Part shown: piece by piece, positions 1-8,182 of the stretch
Position numbering within the stretch: position 1 is the first letter of the stretch
Layout: each line of letters opens with the position of its first letter
From: Clostridium sp. CAG:590
GTDB lineage: Bacteria; Bacillota; Clostridia; Lachnospirales; Lachnospiraceae
Assembly (NCBI GenBank): GCA_000431135.1
Contig: HF987884.1
Location: 850 to 21,023, forward strand
Length of the DNA: 20,174 nucleotides
Direction: 5' to 3'
The notes under the pieces: generated by a model
Databases searched by the model: none
What the model saw: the letters and a program-made list of their open reading frames with translations, nothing else
Told to the model about the DNA's origin: nothing
Made by a program: the position numbers and the translations under genes

Positions 1-35
1 ATACCGGCCGCCATAATAATCAATGTTGTTTTCAT
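1..35 (-). CDS. Start of a nucleotidyltransferase gene (cut by window edge)
   Basis: Only the first 11 codons are inside the window: an ATG at 35 reading MKTTLIIMAAG. A hydrophobic beta strand running straight into M-A-A-G is the usual N-terminus of sugar-1-phosphate nucleotidyltransferases, whose following G-x-G-x-R loop (outside the window) binds the nucleotide. An AAGGA ribosome binding site lies about 9 nt upstream. Position at the end of a polysaccharide locus and the same strand as all other genes fit synthesis of an activated sugar or choline-type precursor. The family call rests on very few residues, so the substrate cannot be stated. Confidence 0.65.
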   Translation of the reverse strand, partial: MKTTLIIMAAG

Positions 36-102
36 ATTCTTGAATCCTTCCGTATTATTCGTCTTTGTCAAATATTCCGACGATTAGATTGTTCTTTCGC
101 CA

Positions 103-213
103 TTACGTATTCTGTAGCTTAAATACTGCCATAAAATCTTCTATCTGTTCTAAAAGCTTCTGCCTTTCCTGTTCATTCAATGATGCCAAGAATTCTTTTG
201 TTTTCTTCCTCAC
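103..213 (-). pseudogene. Short ORF, 36 codons, possible gene remnant
   Basis: From GTG at 213 this frame reads MRKKTKEFLASLNEQE and continues as a charged, helical, Glu/Gln/Lys-rich peptide ending FKLQNT. An in-frame TAG lies six codons upstream of the GTG, so it cannot be longer in this phase. An AAGGAGAG directly touches the GTG, which is too close for a normal ribosome binding site. The preceding phase (ending LFKER) could join it with one frameshift, which suggests the C-terminal remnant of a larger protein. I do not recognise the family. It could also be a real small peptide. Confidence 0.25.
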
Positions 214-236
214 CTCTCCTTGAATAATCTAGTGTC

Positions 237-261
237 CATGTCCCCGCTGTCTGGTGACATG
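237..261 (-). repeat. Inverted repeat CATGTC/GACATG
   Basis: CATGTC at 237-242 is matched by GACATG at 256-261, giving a 6-bp stem that can continue by two GC pairs after one mismatch. It lies just downstream of the FrhB-type stop codon on the transcribed strand. The bases after it on the minus strand (GACACTAG) are not T-rich, so it is not a standard intrinsic terminator. It may slow 3' decay or be a scar of a past insertion. Confidence 0.3.
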
Positions 262-274
262 ATAGCCGGAATAT

Positions 275-1453
275 TCAATTCATTCTCAGTATTTTTCTAA
301 TTCCAGGTACTTTCATGGACAATCGATATAAACTTTGAAAACCATACATTTTTTTTCTTAAAAATGTCAATATTGTTTTCTTTCGATTCATCCGTTTTAA
401 TGCGCTCCATGTAGTTCCTTTAGCACAATATTTTTCAAATTTTTGTTGTTCTTTAGTTATCGGCATCGGCGCATTCAATTGTGCATGGGAATTTAACATG
501 CATTCTAATTCCGTCTCTACCTTTTTTATCCCTTTTATCTGCTTAAAAATAACATTAGCTTTGTCACTATACAATATAACACTGCTATAAATTTGCCCAT
601 CTTCACAATAATCTGTATCCCCTAACGTAACATCCGCAAGTCTCTCTCTTTTCGCATACTTACAGTTATAACAAGACTTCCTATAAATCGATCCAGACAT
701 AAATCCGTGATAATACAAACTAGTTGCTGGTGTTAAAGGAATATTTTTTTCTTGACTATTTGCAAACTTACTATAAGTAATACAAAAAAATTTTTTTGTG
801 CGAAAAGAAATTTTTTCTAGCTTTTTTGTTTTTAATTCATGATATATATATTCTTTAAATACTTGTTCACCCGGAATACCATGGCAAACTAAATCAACGT
901 AAAATATTCTATCGGCATCGTGTCCTAAATATGCTTGTACCCCTGCAACTTGACATGGCGTTCCTATAAATAATATATCTTTATCTGCTTTTACATCTGC
1001 TTCAATTTTTTTATATGTATCACAGCCAATTTTACTTTGAACATATTTTGATCCTTGTGACTGATACAACTTCTCTTCTGAAGTAATTCGAAGATGACTC
1101 ACCTCTACTTTTTCAGTATTCATTACAGCTGCGTACACCACTCCACCTCTTTTTATAAAATATAAGGCAATCTGTGTTGCAATCCCTCCACTCGAAGAAT
1201 TATTATAAATTTTTTTGTCGTTCACCTTTGCATAATATGCTATTTGTGCAAGTTTGAAATTTTCTTTTTTCAAATTATTGTTTGGACATTTTTTCTGACA
1301 CATTCCACATTCTATGCATTTCGATTGATCAATCTGTGGTTCAAATGCACCTAAATTGTTATATCTCATCTCGATACAATTCTTAGGGCACACACTTTCA
1401 CAAACTCCACAACCTGTACAACTGCTATAGTTACATACTTTTTTCATCGTCAT
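275..1453 (-). CDS. FrhB/FdhB-type iron-sulfur flavoprotein (F420 hydrogenase beta-subunit family)
   Basis: This 392-residue protein starts with a two-cluster ferredoxin domain: CTGCGVCESVCP (about residues 13-24) and CIECGMCQKKCP (about 46-57) each carry a CxxCxxCxxxCP motif for a 4Fe-4S cluster. The rest matches the FrhB_FdhB N and C domains: SSSGGIATQIA (about 86-96), a GTPCQVAGVQAYL segment (about 165-177), LVCHGIPG and a late CYNCKYAKRERLADVTLGD cysteine pair. Family members bind FAD and move electrons. In polysaccharide loci they usually sit beside a pyruvyl transferase, as here, and their substrate there is not established. The frame overlaps the upstream gene by 23 nt. ATG at 1447 may be the true start, since the weak AGAGAG site is better spaced from it. 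Confidence 0.85.
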   Translation of the reverse strand: MTMKKVCNYSSCTGCGVCESVCPKNCIEMRYNNLGAFEPQIDQSKCIECGMCQKKCPNNNLKKENFKLAQIAYYAKVNDKKIYNNSSSGGIATQIALYFIKRGGVVYAAVMNTEKVEVSHLRITSEEKLYQSQGSKYVQSKIGCDTYKKIEADVKADKDILFIGTPCQVAGVQAYLGHDADRIFYVDLVCHGIPGEQVFKEYIYHELKTKKLEKISFRTKKFFCITYSKFANSQEKNIPLTPATSLYYHGFMSGSIYRKSCYNCKYAKRERLADVTLGDTDYCEDGQIYSSVILYSDKANVIFKQIKGIKKVETELECMLNSHAQLNAPMPITKEQQKFEKYCAKGTTWSALKRMNRKKTILTFLRKKMYGFQSLYRLSMKVPGIRKILRMN

Positions 1454-2642
1454 TTTCTCTCTTTTTTAATTTTTTTGAAACAATAGTATCAACGAACAAC
1501 AATGATTTTTTGCGTTCGTTCTCTAAGATTTGATCAATCTTACTCCAATTTACTGATTTCCTTTGCTTTTCTGTTATTTCTACTAACTGCTCCGCTCTTA
1601 CAAATCTTGATTCTAAGCCAACTAATTTCAATAAATTTATAATTCGATTATTTTGTTGCAAATTTTTTTCATCTTTCACAATTACATAAAATTCTTTATG
1701 CAACATAATTGAAAATACTGTCATATGAAAAGAATCAGTAATAATAATTCCTGCATTTTCAATCCACGAAATCCATTCAAACGGACTTACGTCCCATAAT
1801 TCAGTATTTGTTGGTAAAATATCATCAACTTTTGTATATTCCGATGAAAGTTGTGGAAAATGATATAACTCAACACTCCTCTTTTTTGCTATTATGATTG
1901 ATTTTTCTCGACCCAATATAGATTTTCCCAAAAAGTAATTCAAAACATATCCGTTGCAAGAAATTTCTTTTTTCACTTTCATCCATTCCTTTACCCCAAA
2001 TAACAACGTTGGATCTAAAATAACCCCTACTTCTTTTCCAGTAATTCTTTCTAATTGTTTTGCACATTCTTTCTCACGAATCGTAATTCCATCGTATTTT
2101 TTCAGATATTTACAATATATTTTTTCTTTATCACGGGGAATTTCGGATGCACTTAAACTGCTGGCAAACGAAAAGCAAAATTTAGACTCTGGTACAAAAT
2201 CCAATAAAAAATGTTCATTAACATATTCCGGATTCCAAATTTGATCACTTCCAGATATAAAAATTTCAAAGTCGTTTGCTAATTTTTTAAATTCATCAGT
2301 CGATTTTATAACTGCACCTTCATTTGCCATTTTATAATCTTTTGTAAATGATTTTACCCATTCATTTCTAAGTTTTAATTTCTCTTGGTAACCCTTTTTT
2401 CGAAAGCAAAAATTCGAATAATGGATCAGGAATTGTCTTTTCCAGCTTTTAATTGAAAATAATTTTTTAATAACAGAAACTATATCTCGCTTACCTATCG
2501 GATTATAATTAACAAAATAACAATCAATATTATATCTCTTTTTCAATATTTCTTTTGTTGCATACGCTTGTAATAAGGTTCCATAGTTATTTGTGTTATA
2601 CCAAGTCATTAACAATGCTTTCTTCTCTATCTTCTGTTGCAT
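1431..2642 (-). CDS. Polysaccharide pyruvyl transferase family protein
   Basis: The 403-residue product fits PF04230: an N-terminal MTWYNTNNYGTLLQAYA segment (about residues 12-28), FISGSDQIWNPEYV in the middle (about 128-141), and a C-terminal half with VILDPTLLFG and IITDSFHMTVFSIMLHKEF, the S/T-D-S-F-H element of GT-B-like family members. Characterised members move pyruvate from phosphoenolpyruvate onto a sugar as a ketal, making the polymer acidic, and act in the cytoplasm on the lipid-linked unit. A GGGAGGA site lies about 11 nt before the ATG. Some family members in such loci have no proven activity, so the pyruvyl donor is inferred. It directly precedes the FrhB-type gene, with which it overlaps. 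Confidence 0.85.
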   Translation of the reverse strand: MQQKIEKKALLMTWYNTNNYGTLLQAYATKEILKKRYNIDCYFVNYNPIGKRDIVSVIKKLFSIKSWKRQFLIHYSNFCFRKKGYQEKLKLRNEWVKSFTKDYKMANEGAVIKSTDEFKKLANDFEIFISGSDQIWNPEYVNEHFLLDFVPESKFCFSFASSLSASEIPRDKEKIYCKYLKKYDGITIREKECAKQLERITGKEVGVILDPTLLFGVKEWMKVKKEISCNGYVLNYFLGKSILGREKSIIIAKKRSVELYHFPQLSSEYTKVDDILPTNTELWDVSPFEWISWIENAGIIITDSFHMTVFSIMLHKEFYVIVKDEKNLQQNNRIINLLKLVGLESRFVRAEQLVEITEKQRKSVNWSKIDQILENERKKSLLFVDTIVSKKLKKRENDDEKSM

Positions 2643-2676
2643 AATTCAATATTCCTCCCATACATTAATATAAAAA

Positions 2677-3708
2677 TTACTCTTTTATGTAATTTTCATA
2701 CAAATAACCAAACCAGGTCTGTTCTCCTGTTTTTGTTAAATTTTGTATTTGAGCATCTTTTGTATTTCCCCACCATCTCCAACTTAGTTTATGAAACCGT
2801 TGCTGCTTTAGAAATGATTCAATCACTTCACCTTCTGCAATCTCATCATGATTTCTATTAATCGTTAAACATTTCTTATTTTCCGTTTTTACCTCATCAA
2901 TCATTTTTATAATGCAAACATTGGATCTGTATACCATATCAATAAAATAATCAATTAATAAATAATGAACCCAATATCTTTTTTTAGAAAAATATTCAAC
3001 ATGCATTTTATAAACATATTTCATTAACGGATTATTCATTCGACACCCCATGAAAAAAGAAGACCAACGTCCTCCTCCAATATACCAATCATTATCTTGA
3101 CCTAACGTAGACCATTCTTCTAAAAAAATACGTTCTGGAATTACATCTGAAAAAAACATGGTTGCATCGCACCATACCCCACCATAATAGCTTAACAGAC
3201 CGCAGCGAATGATATCAGATAACCTTGTATTATCAAGAGAACAATTCTTCATAGCCGATTGATCTACTCTCCAATATATATACCGATCCATTATTTCATC
3301 AGGAAGCGTAATATAGTTAAAAAAATTATCTTTATCTAACACAATAACTGGGTGACCATTTGAATTTTTTCTCACACTATTAATACATGCCCTTACTAGT
3401 TCTGGCGCATTTTCTTCGCCTTGCCACCACATCGTCCAAATTACATTATTTTTTAATTGACTATCTCTTTTCAAATTTTCTTTTACAATTTCTAACTCTT
3501 CTAATTGTACTGTATTATTTTCCAAAAATTCATTAATAGTTTTGCAACATACTTTTTTTAAGTATTTCTCAATATGATAATTATTTATTTCTCTTATTTT
3601 CCAAGAAATCTTTGTTTTTTTTCTTGAAAATATTTTATTTAATGTTTTCCAAAATGTAAGATCAAATCCGAAATATTTCAAATATGCTAAATTTTCCTTT
3701 ATCGTCAT
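2677..3708 (-). CDS. Capsular polysaccharide glycosyltransferase, PF05704 type (copy 1)
   Basis: The protein has 343 residues and the GT32-like core: NVIWTMWWQGEENAPELV, then HPVIVLDKDNF, TLPDEIMDRY, and TRLSDIIRCGLLSYYGG followed by VWCDATMFF. The last aspartate takes the place of the metal-binding DXD region of the GT-A fold. Members transfer a sugar from a nucleotide donor to the growing lipid-linked oligosaccharide at the inner face of the membrane. No membrane segment is evident. It follows a GT2 gene with 15 nt between them. Another member of the same family lies at 6145-7128 and shares the WWQG, VIVLDK and YGG-x-W-x-DAT blocks. Sugar specificity cannot be read from the sequence. Confidence 0.85.
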   Translation of the reverse strand: MTIKENLAYLKYFGFDLTFWKTLNKIFSRKKTKISWKIREINNYHIEKYLKKVCCKTINEFLENNTVQLEELEIVKENLKRDSQLKNNVIWTMWWQGEENAPELVRACINSVRKNSNGHPVIVLDKDNFFNYITLPDEIMDRYIYWRVDQSAMKNCSLDNTRLSDIIRCGLLSYYGGVWCDATMFFSDVIPERIFLEEWSTLGQDNDWYIGGGRWSSFFMGCRMNNPLMKYVYKMHVEYFSKKRYWVHYLLIDYFIDMVYRSNVCIIKMIDEVKTENKKCLTINRNHDEIAEGEVIESFLKQQRFHKLSWRWWGNTKDAQIQNLTKTGEQTWFGYLYENYIKE

Positions 3709-3723
3709 CTCTTATAACCCTAT

Positions 3724-4707
3724 CTACTTTCCTATCTTATTTCTAATATTTATTCCGAGTGAAATACCAAAATACAATATTTGGGGCATATACATTACAA
3801 AATAATAATATACTTTATATTTGAACGAAGCAATTTTCGTATTTTTTTTCAATGTTTTTAATTCCATTCTTTTTTGCTCTGTTGGTTTTTGAAAAATTTT
3901 ACTTTTATACATTCTTACCCAATAATACACCGACTGACTTAACAAATTTTCTCTTGCTAATTCTTTCGCTTTTGAATAATCTACTGAAATATAATCCACA
4001 ATTAATTTCAATGCATATAGTTGTGAGTCAAATAGTGATGCATTAAATTGTGTGTTCCAACACACCGAATTAGAATGATGCACATAGTAATATAAACTTT
4101 TTTCAAGTGCTACAACACAATCAACAAATGAAAGATATTGAATACAAAACCATAAATCTTCCGCCAATTTAACAGATTCATCAAATCTAAGTTGTTGCTC
4201 TTTTATAATCTTTTTCGAAAAGATCTTATTCCACACAAAACCACATACATCATTTTCATTTAAAACAGATAAAAACTTTTCTTGGTCTGTATATGTTTTT
4301 TTTTCACTTTTTGTAAGATTGCTTTTTACTTCACCAAATTCATTAATATTTATCCACTTACATACAATAAGACCATTGTTAACATCAATGATTTCTTTTA
4401 TCATAGCATCCACAAAGTCACACTCTACATAATCATCCGGATCTACAAACATAACATATCCATCATCAGACATCATATCCAACCCTAGATTTCTAGCACT
4501 TGACACACCTCCATTTTGTTTATGGTAAACTTTAATATTTTCATATTTCTGTGCATAGGAATCACAAATATCTCCTGAAATATCAGTAGAACCATCATCT
4601 ACTAATATTATTTCTAATCTAGCATATGTTTGATTTTCTAAACTATCTAGACATTTTTCTAAATATTTTTCCACGTTGTATACAGGAACAATAATTGAAA
4701 CTAACAT
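3724..4707 (-). CDS. GT2 family glycosyltransferase (copy 1)
   Basis: From ATG at 4707 the 327-residue product begins MLVSIIVPVYNVEKYLEKCL, the standard GT-A nucleotide-binding start, followed by LILVDDGSTD-like residues (ILVDDGSTDISGDICDSYA), QNGGVSSARNLGLD and the metal-binding FVDPDDYV. A hydrophobic C-terminal stretch (YFVMYMPQILYFGISLGI) may rest on the membrane. Two in-frame ATGs exist, at 4713 and 4707. I choose 4707 because AGGAGG is 8 nt upstream of it and only 2 nt from the other, and because it forms TAATG with the stop of the flippase gene, a translational coupling arrangement. Donor and linkage are unknown. Confidence 0.88.
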   Translation of the reverse strand: MLVSIIVPVYNVEKYLEKCLDSLENQTYARLEIILVDDGSTDISGDICDSYAQKYENIKVYHKQNGGVSSARNLGLDMMSDDGYVMFVDPDDYVECDFVDAMIKEIIDVNNGLIVCKWININEFGEVKSNLTKSEKKTYTDQEKFLSVLNENDVCGFVWNKIFSKKIIKEQQLRFDESVKLAEDLWFCIQYLSFVDCVVALEKSLYYYVHHSNSVCWNTQFNASLFDSQLYALKLIVDYISVDYSKAKELARENLLSQSVYYWVRMYKSKIFQKPTEQKRMELKTLKKNTKIASFKYKVYYYFVMYMPQILYFGISLGINIRNKIGK

Positions 4708-6143
4708 TACCATTGCCTCCTTATTACAGATTTTATTAAATCGAAATAATCATATTGTTTTGACAAAATCCAATATACACTACACAACATCACATAAATA
4801 ATCATTCCAACTATAACTTCAATTATCAAGGAATATATATGAATACCCAATATATCACCAACATATCTTACAACAATAAACATAATCATTCCAAACAAAA
4901 AATATATTTCATTTCCATGAATATAACTTAACATATTAAGTTCTTTTCTCACAGCAATCAATTGAACTATCAATACTATATATTCTGATAATAGTGTCGC
5001 TATTGCAGCTCCCATAGCTCCAAATTCAGGTATCAATATAGTATTTACAACTATATTTGCAATTGTTCCGGCAGTTGCTGAGAAAATGTACTCCTTATCT
5101 TTTCCAGCCGGAATCAAATATTGTTCACGCACTTCTCGTGCTAATACTACTGCAGGCATCGCCATTGCCATAATAATAATCAAATTAACACTTTTCACAA
5201 AATCTTTACCCCAAAAAACAATCGCAAATTCTCTTGCAACCGATGCAGTACCAAAAGCAAACGCGGAAGCTAATATAATAGTAATTGCAGTTGCCTGTTT
5301 CATAATACGATTAAACTCATTATAATCTTTCTTTGCCAATAGATTTGCCATTCTTGGCATTAACACTGTTGTTATAGAATATATCATTGTTCTTGCAATC
5401 AACGCCTTATCGGCGTTCTCATAATATCCTACCTCTGATTTTGTTTTCATTATTCCTAACATTATTTTATCAATACCATAATATAAACTTTCTAACAGAA
5501 CAGGAATAAATAAAAGAAGCATACCTTTTAAATGTTTAATAGAATCCGAAAAATGAATTGATTTTCTATATACATATTTTTTATACATAAACCAATAAAT
5601 CAAATTAGAAATCAATGTGCCTACTGCATTGATTACAAAGTAAAGAAACAAACTCTCTTTCGAACGGATAAAAAAAACAATCATAACAAACGTTATTAAT
5701 TTTATAATCATATCTCTGATTGTAACTTTTTTAAATTCTTCTAATCCAAAAAAAAGCCAATTAATATTAATGACACTTCCAACATACGTCATTAACATAA
5801 CAGCAAAGTAAGTTTTATATTCAAAAAAATTTAGCAAACATAAAATATAAATTATTCCAACAAAAAACGTCACAACAGTATGCAATTTCCATATTTCCCA
5901 AAATGTCTTACTCAATTCTTCTTTATTATCTCTAACTGCTGCAATACTACGAATTCCATACTTGTACATCCCGAGATTTGCAGCAAGAACAAAATACCCA
6001 ACGATAGTAAAAACATAAGAGTATATTCCTAATCCTTCTGCCCCCAAAGTTCTTGCAAGAATCGGAGAAGTAACCAGCGGAAGAATCATAGACATCATTT
6101 GATATACTGTTTGAAACAGAAAATTTTTTTTTATATTTGCCAT
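4707..6143 (-). CDS. wzx: Wzx-type oligosaccharide flippase
   Basis: This 478-residue protein is hydrophobic over most of its length, with about 12-14 membrane segments, and starts with the PST/MATE-like pattern MANIKKNFLFQTVYQM, SPILARTLGAEGLGIYSYV and LGMYKYGIRSIA. A later VLAREVREQYLIPAGK and EFGAMGAAIATLLSEYIV are also typical of Wzx proteins. It would turn the undecaprenyl-PP-linked repeat unit from the cytoplasmic to the outer face. Length is usual for the family. The gene starts 1 nt after the stop of the upstream glycosyltransferase and its own stop overlaps the next ATG, so it depends on coupled translation. No strong ribosome binding site of its own is visible. Confidence 0.92.
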   Translation of the reverse strand: MANIKKNFLFQTVYQMMSMILPLVTSPILARTLGAEGLGIYSYVFTIVGYFVLAANLGMYKYGIRSIAAVRDNKEELSKTFWEIWKLHTVVTFFVGIIYILCLLNFFEYKTYFAVMLMTYVGSVININWLFFGLEEFKKVTIRDMIIKLITFVMIVFFIRSKESLFLYFVINAVGTLISNLIYWFMYKKYVYRKSIHFSDSIKHLKGMLLLFIPVLLESLYYGIDKIMLGIMKTKSEVGYYENADKALIARTMIYSITTVLMPRMANLLAKKDYNEFNRIMKQATAITIILASAFAFGTASVAREFAIVFWGKDFVKSVNLIIIMAMAMPAVVLAREVREQYLIPAGKDKEYIFSATAGTIANIVVNTILIPEFGAMGAAIATLLSEYIVLIVQLIAVRKELNMLSYIHGNEIYFLFGMIMFIVVRYVGDILGIHIYSLIIEVIVGMIIYVMLCSVYWILSKQYDYFDLIKSVIRRQW

Positions 6144-6144
6144 A

Positions 6145-7128
6145 CTATATCACAAACCGTCCCTTCTCTCCTATTAAACTACCATAAACAGTTTTTTCTC
6201 CATCAACCATTTCTAAAAAATCACACTTATATGTCAACTTAAAAATATATGTATCTTTATCAAATTTTTTTGTTTTTGAAATTTTTTGATTTAATTTAGG
6301 CATCAAATTAAATATATCAACATTTCCAATTTCTACTGCGTCAATTATATCTTGAACTTCTATATTATTTTCATACATTAATGTTATAAAATAATCAATC
6401 AACAAATATACAATTAAACTATCTTCTCTTTCCCAATATTCAAAAAATAATTTTCTCAACATTCCAATCAAATTTCCATTTTTACCAGAAGCAAGAAAAA
6501 AAGATGTCCATCGATCCAATTTTACAACACCATCTCCATCTCCATTAAAATTGATTGTATAAAAAAACTTATTTGCTATATAATCATCTAACGGTCTTGT
6601 CATGTACAAAGTTGCATCCATCCAAATCCCACCATAAGTATACAATAACTCCACACGAAGCAAATCAGAGAAATGCGTAATTGTAATTTTCCCATTATGG
6701 AATTTTTCTAAAATATAATCAGGCAATTGAACGTAATCCAAATAATTATTTTTATCTAACACAATGACTTTATGCTTGCTTGCATTTAATTTTATACTTT
6801 CTACGCATGTCCGCACAATGTCAGGAGCACTCTCAATTCCTTGCCACCAAAAAATCCAAATATTACAATCTTCTCCAATTTTATGTTCTTTTTTTTTCCA
6901 ATTATACTGATTGACAACATCTAAAAAGTTATCTTTTAAATATAGCATTACTTTTTTTTGACAATTACTATTGATTCTATTACAAAAATGACTTCTATTG
7001 CGAATTTTATGAGGAACTACATCCAAAAGCATTGAATTAAAAGCATATTTCCACCCTAACGCAGGACGACACACATTAAAATTCTGATTAAAACTATTTT
7101 TAATATATTCCAACTTTCCTAATGCCAT
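6145..7128 (-). CDS. Capsular polysaccharide glycosyltransferase, PF05704 type (copy 2)
   Basis: The 327-residue product shows IWIFWWQGIESAPDIVRTC, KVIVLDKNNYLDYV, QLPDYIL, and HFSDLLRVELLYTYGG followed by IWMDATLYMTRPLDD: the GT32-like fold with an acidic metal site. The N-terminal third (about residues 1-85) is variable and basic, with several Cys and His. It would add one sugar to the lipid-linked unit. An AGAGG site lies 7 nt before the ATG. It sits 10 nt after a GT2 gene and 1 nt before wzx. Compared with the copy at 2677-3708, the core blocks agree but the ends do not, so these are diverged family members rather than a recent duplication. Confidence 0.85.
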   Translation of the reverse strand: MALGKLEYIKNSFNQNFNVCRPALGWKYAFNSMLLDVVPHKIRNRSHFCNRINSNCQKKVMLYLKDNFLDVVNQYNWKKKEHKIGEDCNIWIFWWQGIESAPDIVRTCVESIKLNASKHKVIVLDKNNYLDYVQLPDYILEKFHNGKITITHFSDLLRVELLYTYGGIWMDATLYMTRPLDDYIANKFFYTINFNGDGDGVVKLDRWTSFFLASGKNGNLIGMLRKLFFEYWEREDSLIVYLLIDYFITLMYENNIEVQDIIDAVEIGNVDIFNLMPKLNQKISKTKKFDKDTYIFKLTYKCDFLEMVDGEKTVYGSLIGEKGRFVI

Positions 7129-7138
7129 TTTATACCTC

Positions 7139-8182
7139 TTACTTAATTTCTTTTCTATATTTTATTCTTGCAATACACTTTAATCCAAAATAAAATCTAT
7201 GCAATGCACAGAAAAAAGTAATTCTCTTGGACAATGGATAATATTTTAATAATCCACTTTTTTGAGCTAACTTATAATATCTTTTATATCCATTTTCATT
7301 TAATATTTTCTCCATCCTGCATTTCGTTACTTTATCACAATCCATATTTTCCGGATGGAAAAGACCGTATTTCATATATAATACAATATCGTTTAATCGA
7401 TAATTTGCGTGATAATCTACATATTGGGGATTCTTCTCTAACCAATTCGAAATAGTCGATACATAAGATGCAATAATTTCTTCTAAATCTGGTTTGTAAC
7501 GATTTGTAATAGAATCCATGTTTTGAAAGAAGTAATGATAAATCGGATATTCCACACATGCCATTTTTTTACTTTTTTGGTATACCTTCAATGTATATAA
7601 CATATCTGCACCAATTTTAATTCCCGCATCAAATTCTATTTCATTTTGAATCAAAAATTCTCGACGATATGCTTTCGCCCAAACAGAACGCATATTAAAA
7701 TTACAATTCTCTACTATATCTTTTGCCAAAAAATTGCATTTCACAAATTGCTCCTTATCTATCTCTTCATAAGTATGGACAACCACAGATTCTATATTAT
7801 AATTCTTATTAAGTTTTTCTCCATCTTCTTCAATGTATTCAAACAATATTACATCACTGTCTAAACTTTTATATTTTTTAATACACTTGATCATATTGGC
7901 ATCCGCAAAATCATCCGCATCAATATAGACAACATAATCGCCCTTAGCAATCGCAACTCCACTATTTCGTGCTACTGCCTCTCCTCCATTTTGCTGATGA
8001 ACAACTGTTATATTGCTAAAATTTCGACTATATTGATCACAAATTTTTCCACTATCATCATTTGAACCATCATCAACAAGAATCAATTCATCCTCCGATG
8101 ATAATTGATAAATCACACTTTCCACACAACGTCGAATATATTTTTCCGCATTATACACTGGAACTATAATTGAAATGTTCAT
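7139..8182 (-). CDS. GT2 family glycosyltransferase (copy 2)
   Basis: From ATG at 8182 the protein has 347 residues and begins MNISIIVPVYNAEKYIRRCV, then LILVDDGSNDDSGKICDQYS, QNGGEAVARNSGVAIAKGDY and the DXD-like YIDADDFAD. This is the GT-A fold of family 2. An upstream in-frame start at 8230 would add 16 residues, but AAAGGGG with correct spacing precedes 8182 and the added residues do not resemble the family. The first 32 nt overlap the end of the wzy frame. The C-terminal part (about 210-347) is Tyr- and basic-rich and is probably acceptor-binding. The sugar transferred is unknown. Confidence 0.88.
   Translation of the reverse strand: MNISIIVPVYNAEKYIRRCVESVIYQLSSEDELILVDDGSNDDSGKICDQYSRNFSNITVVHQQNGGEAVARNSGVAIAKGDYVVYIDADDFADANMIKCIKKYKSLDSDVILFEYIEEDGEKLNKNYNIESVVVHTYEEIDKEQFVKCNFLAKDIVENCNFNMRSVWAKAYRREFLIQNEIEFDAGIKIGADMLYTLKVYQKSKKMACVEYPIYHYFFQNMDSITNRYKPDLEEIIASYVSTISNWLEKNPQYVDYHANYRLNDIVLYMKYGLFHPENMDCDKVTKCRMEKILNENGYKRYYKLAQKSGLLKYYPLSKRITFFCALHRFYFGLKCIARIKYRKEIK

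Larger units (their letters stand above)
36..274. other. Gap with decayed or short open frames
   Basis: This 239-nt stretch separates the FrhB-type gene from the nucleotidyltransferase. It holds only short minus-strand frames: a 16-codon frame starting MSPDSGDMDTR, a 36-codon frame in another phase (103-213) and an 11-codon frame beginning MAKEQSNRRNI that overlaps the stop of the previous one as TAATG. Frames in different phases lying head to tail look like the remains of a broken gene rather than designed spacing. A TTGACA at 66-71 (minus) has no matching -10 at the right distance. No terminator with a T tract was seen, so read-through into the next gene is likely. Confidence 0.4.

Noticed and set aside
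66..71. Promoter for the nucleotidyltransferase using TTGACA
   Set aside because: The sequence 16-18 bp downstream is AGGATT-like and overlaps the ribosome binding site, so no usable -10 exists.
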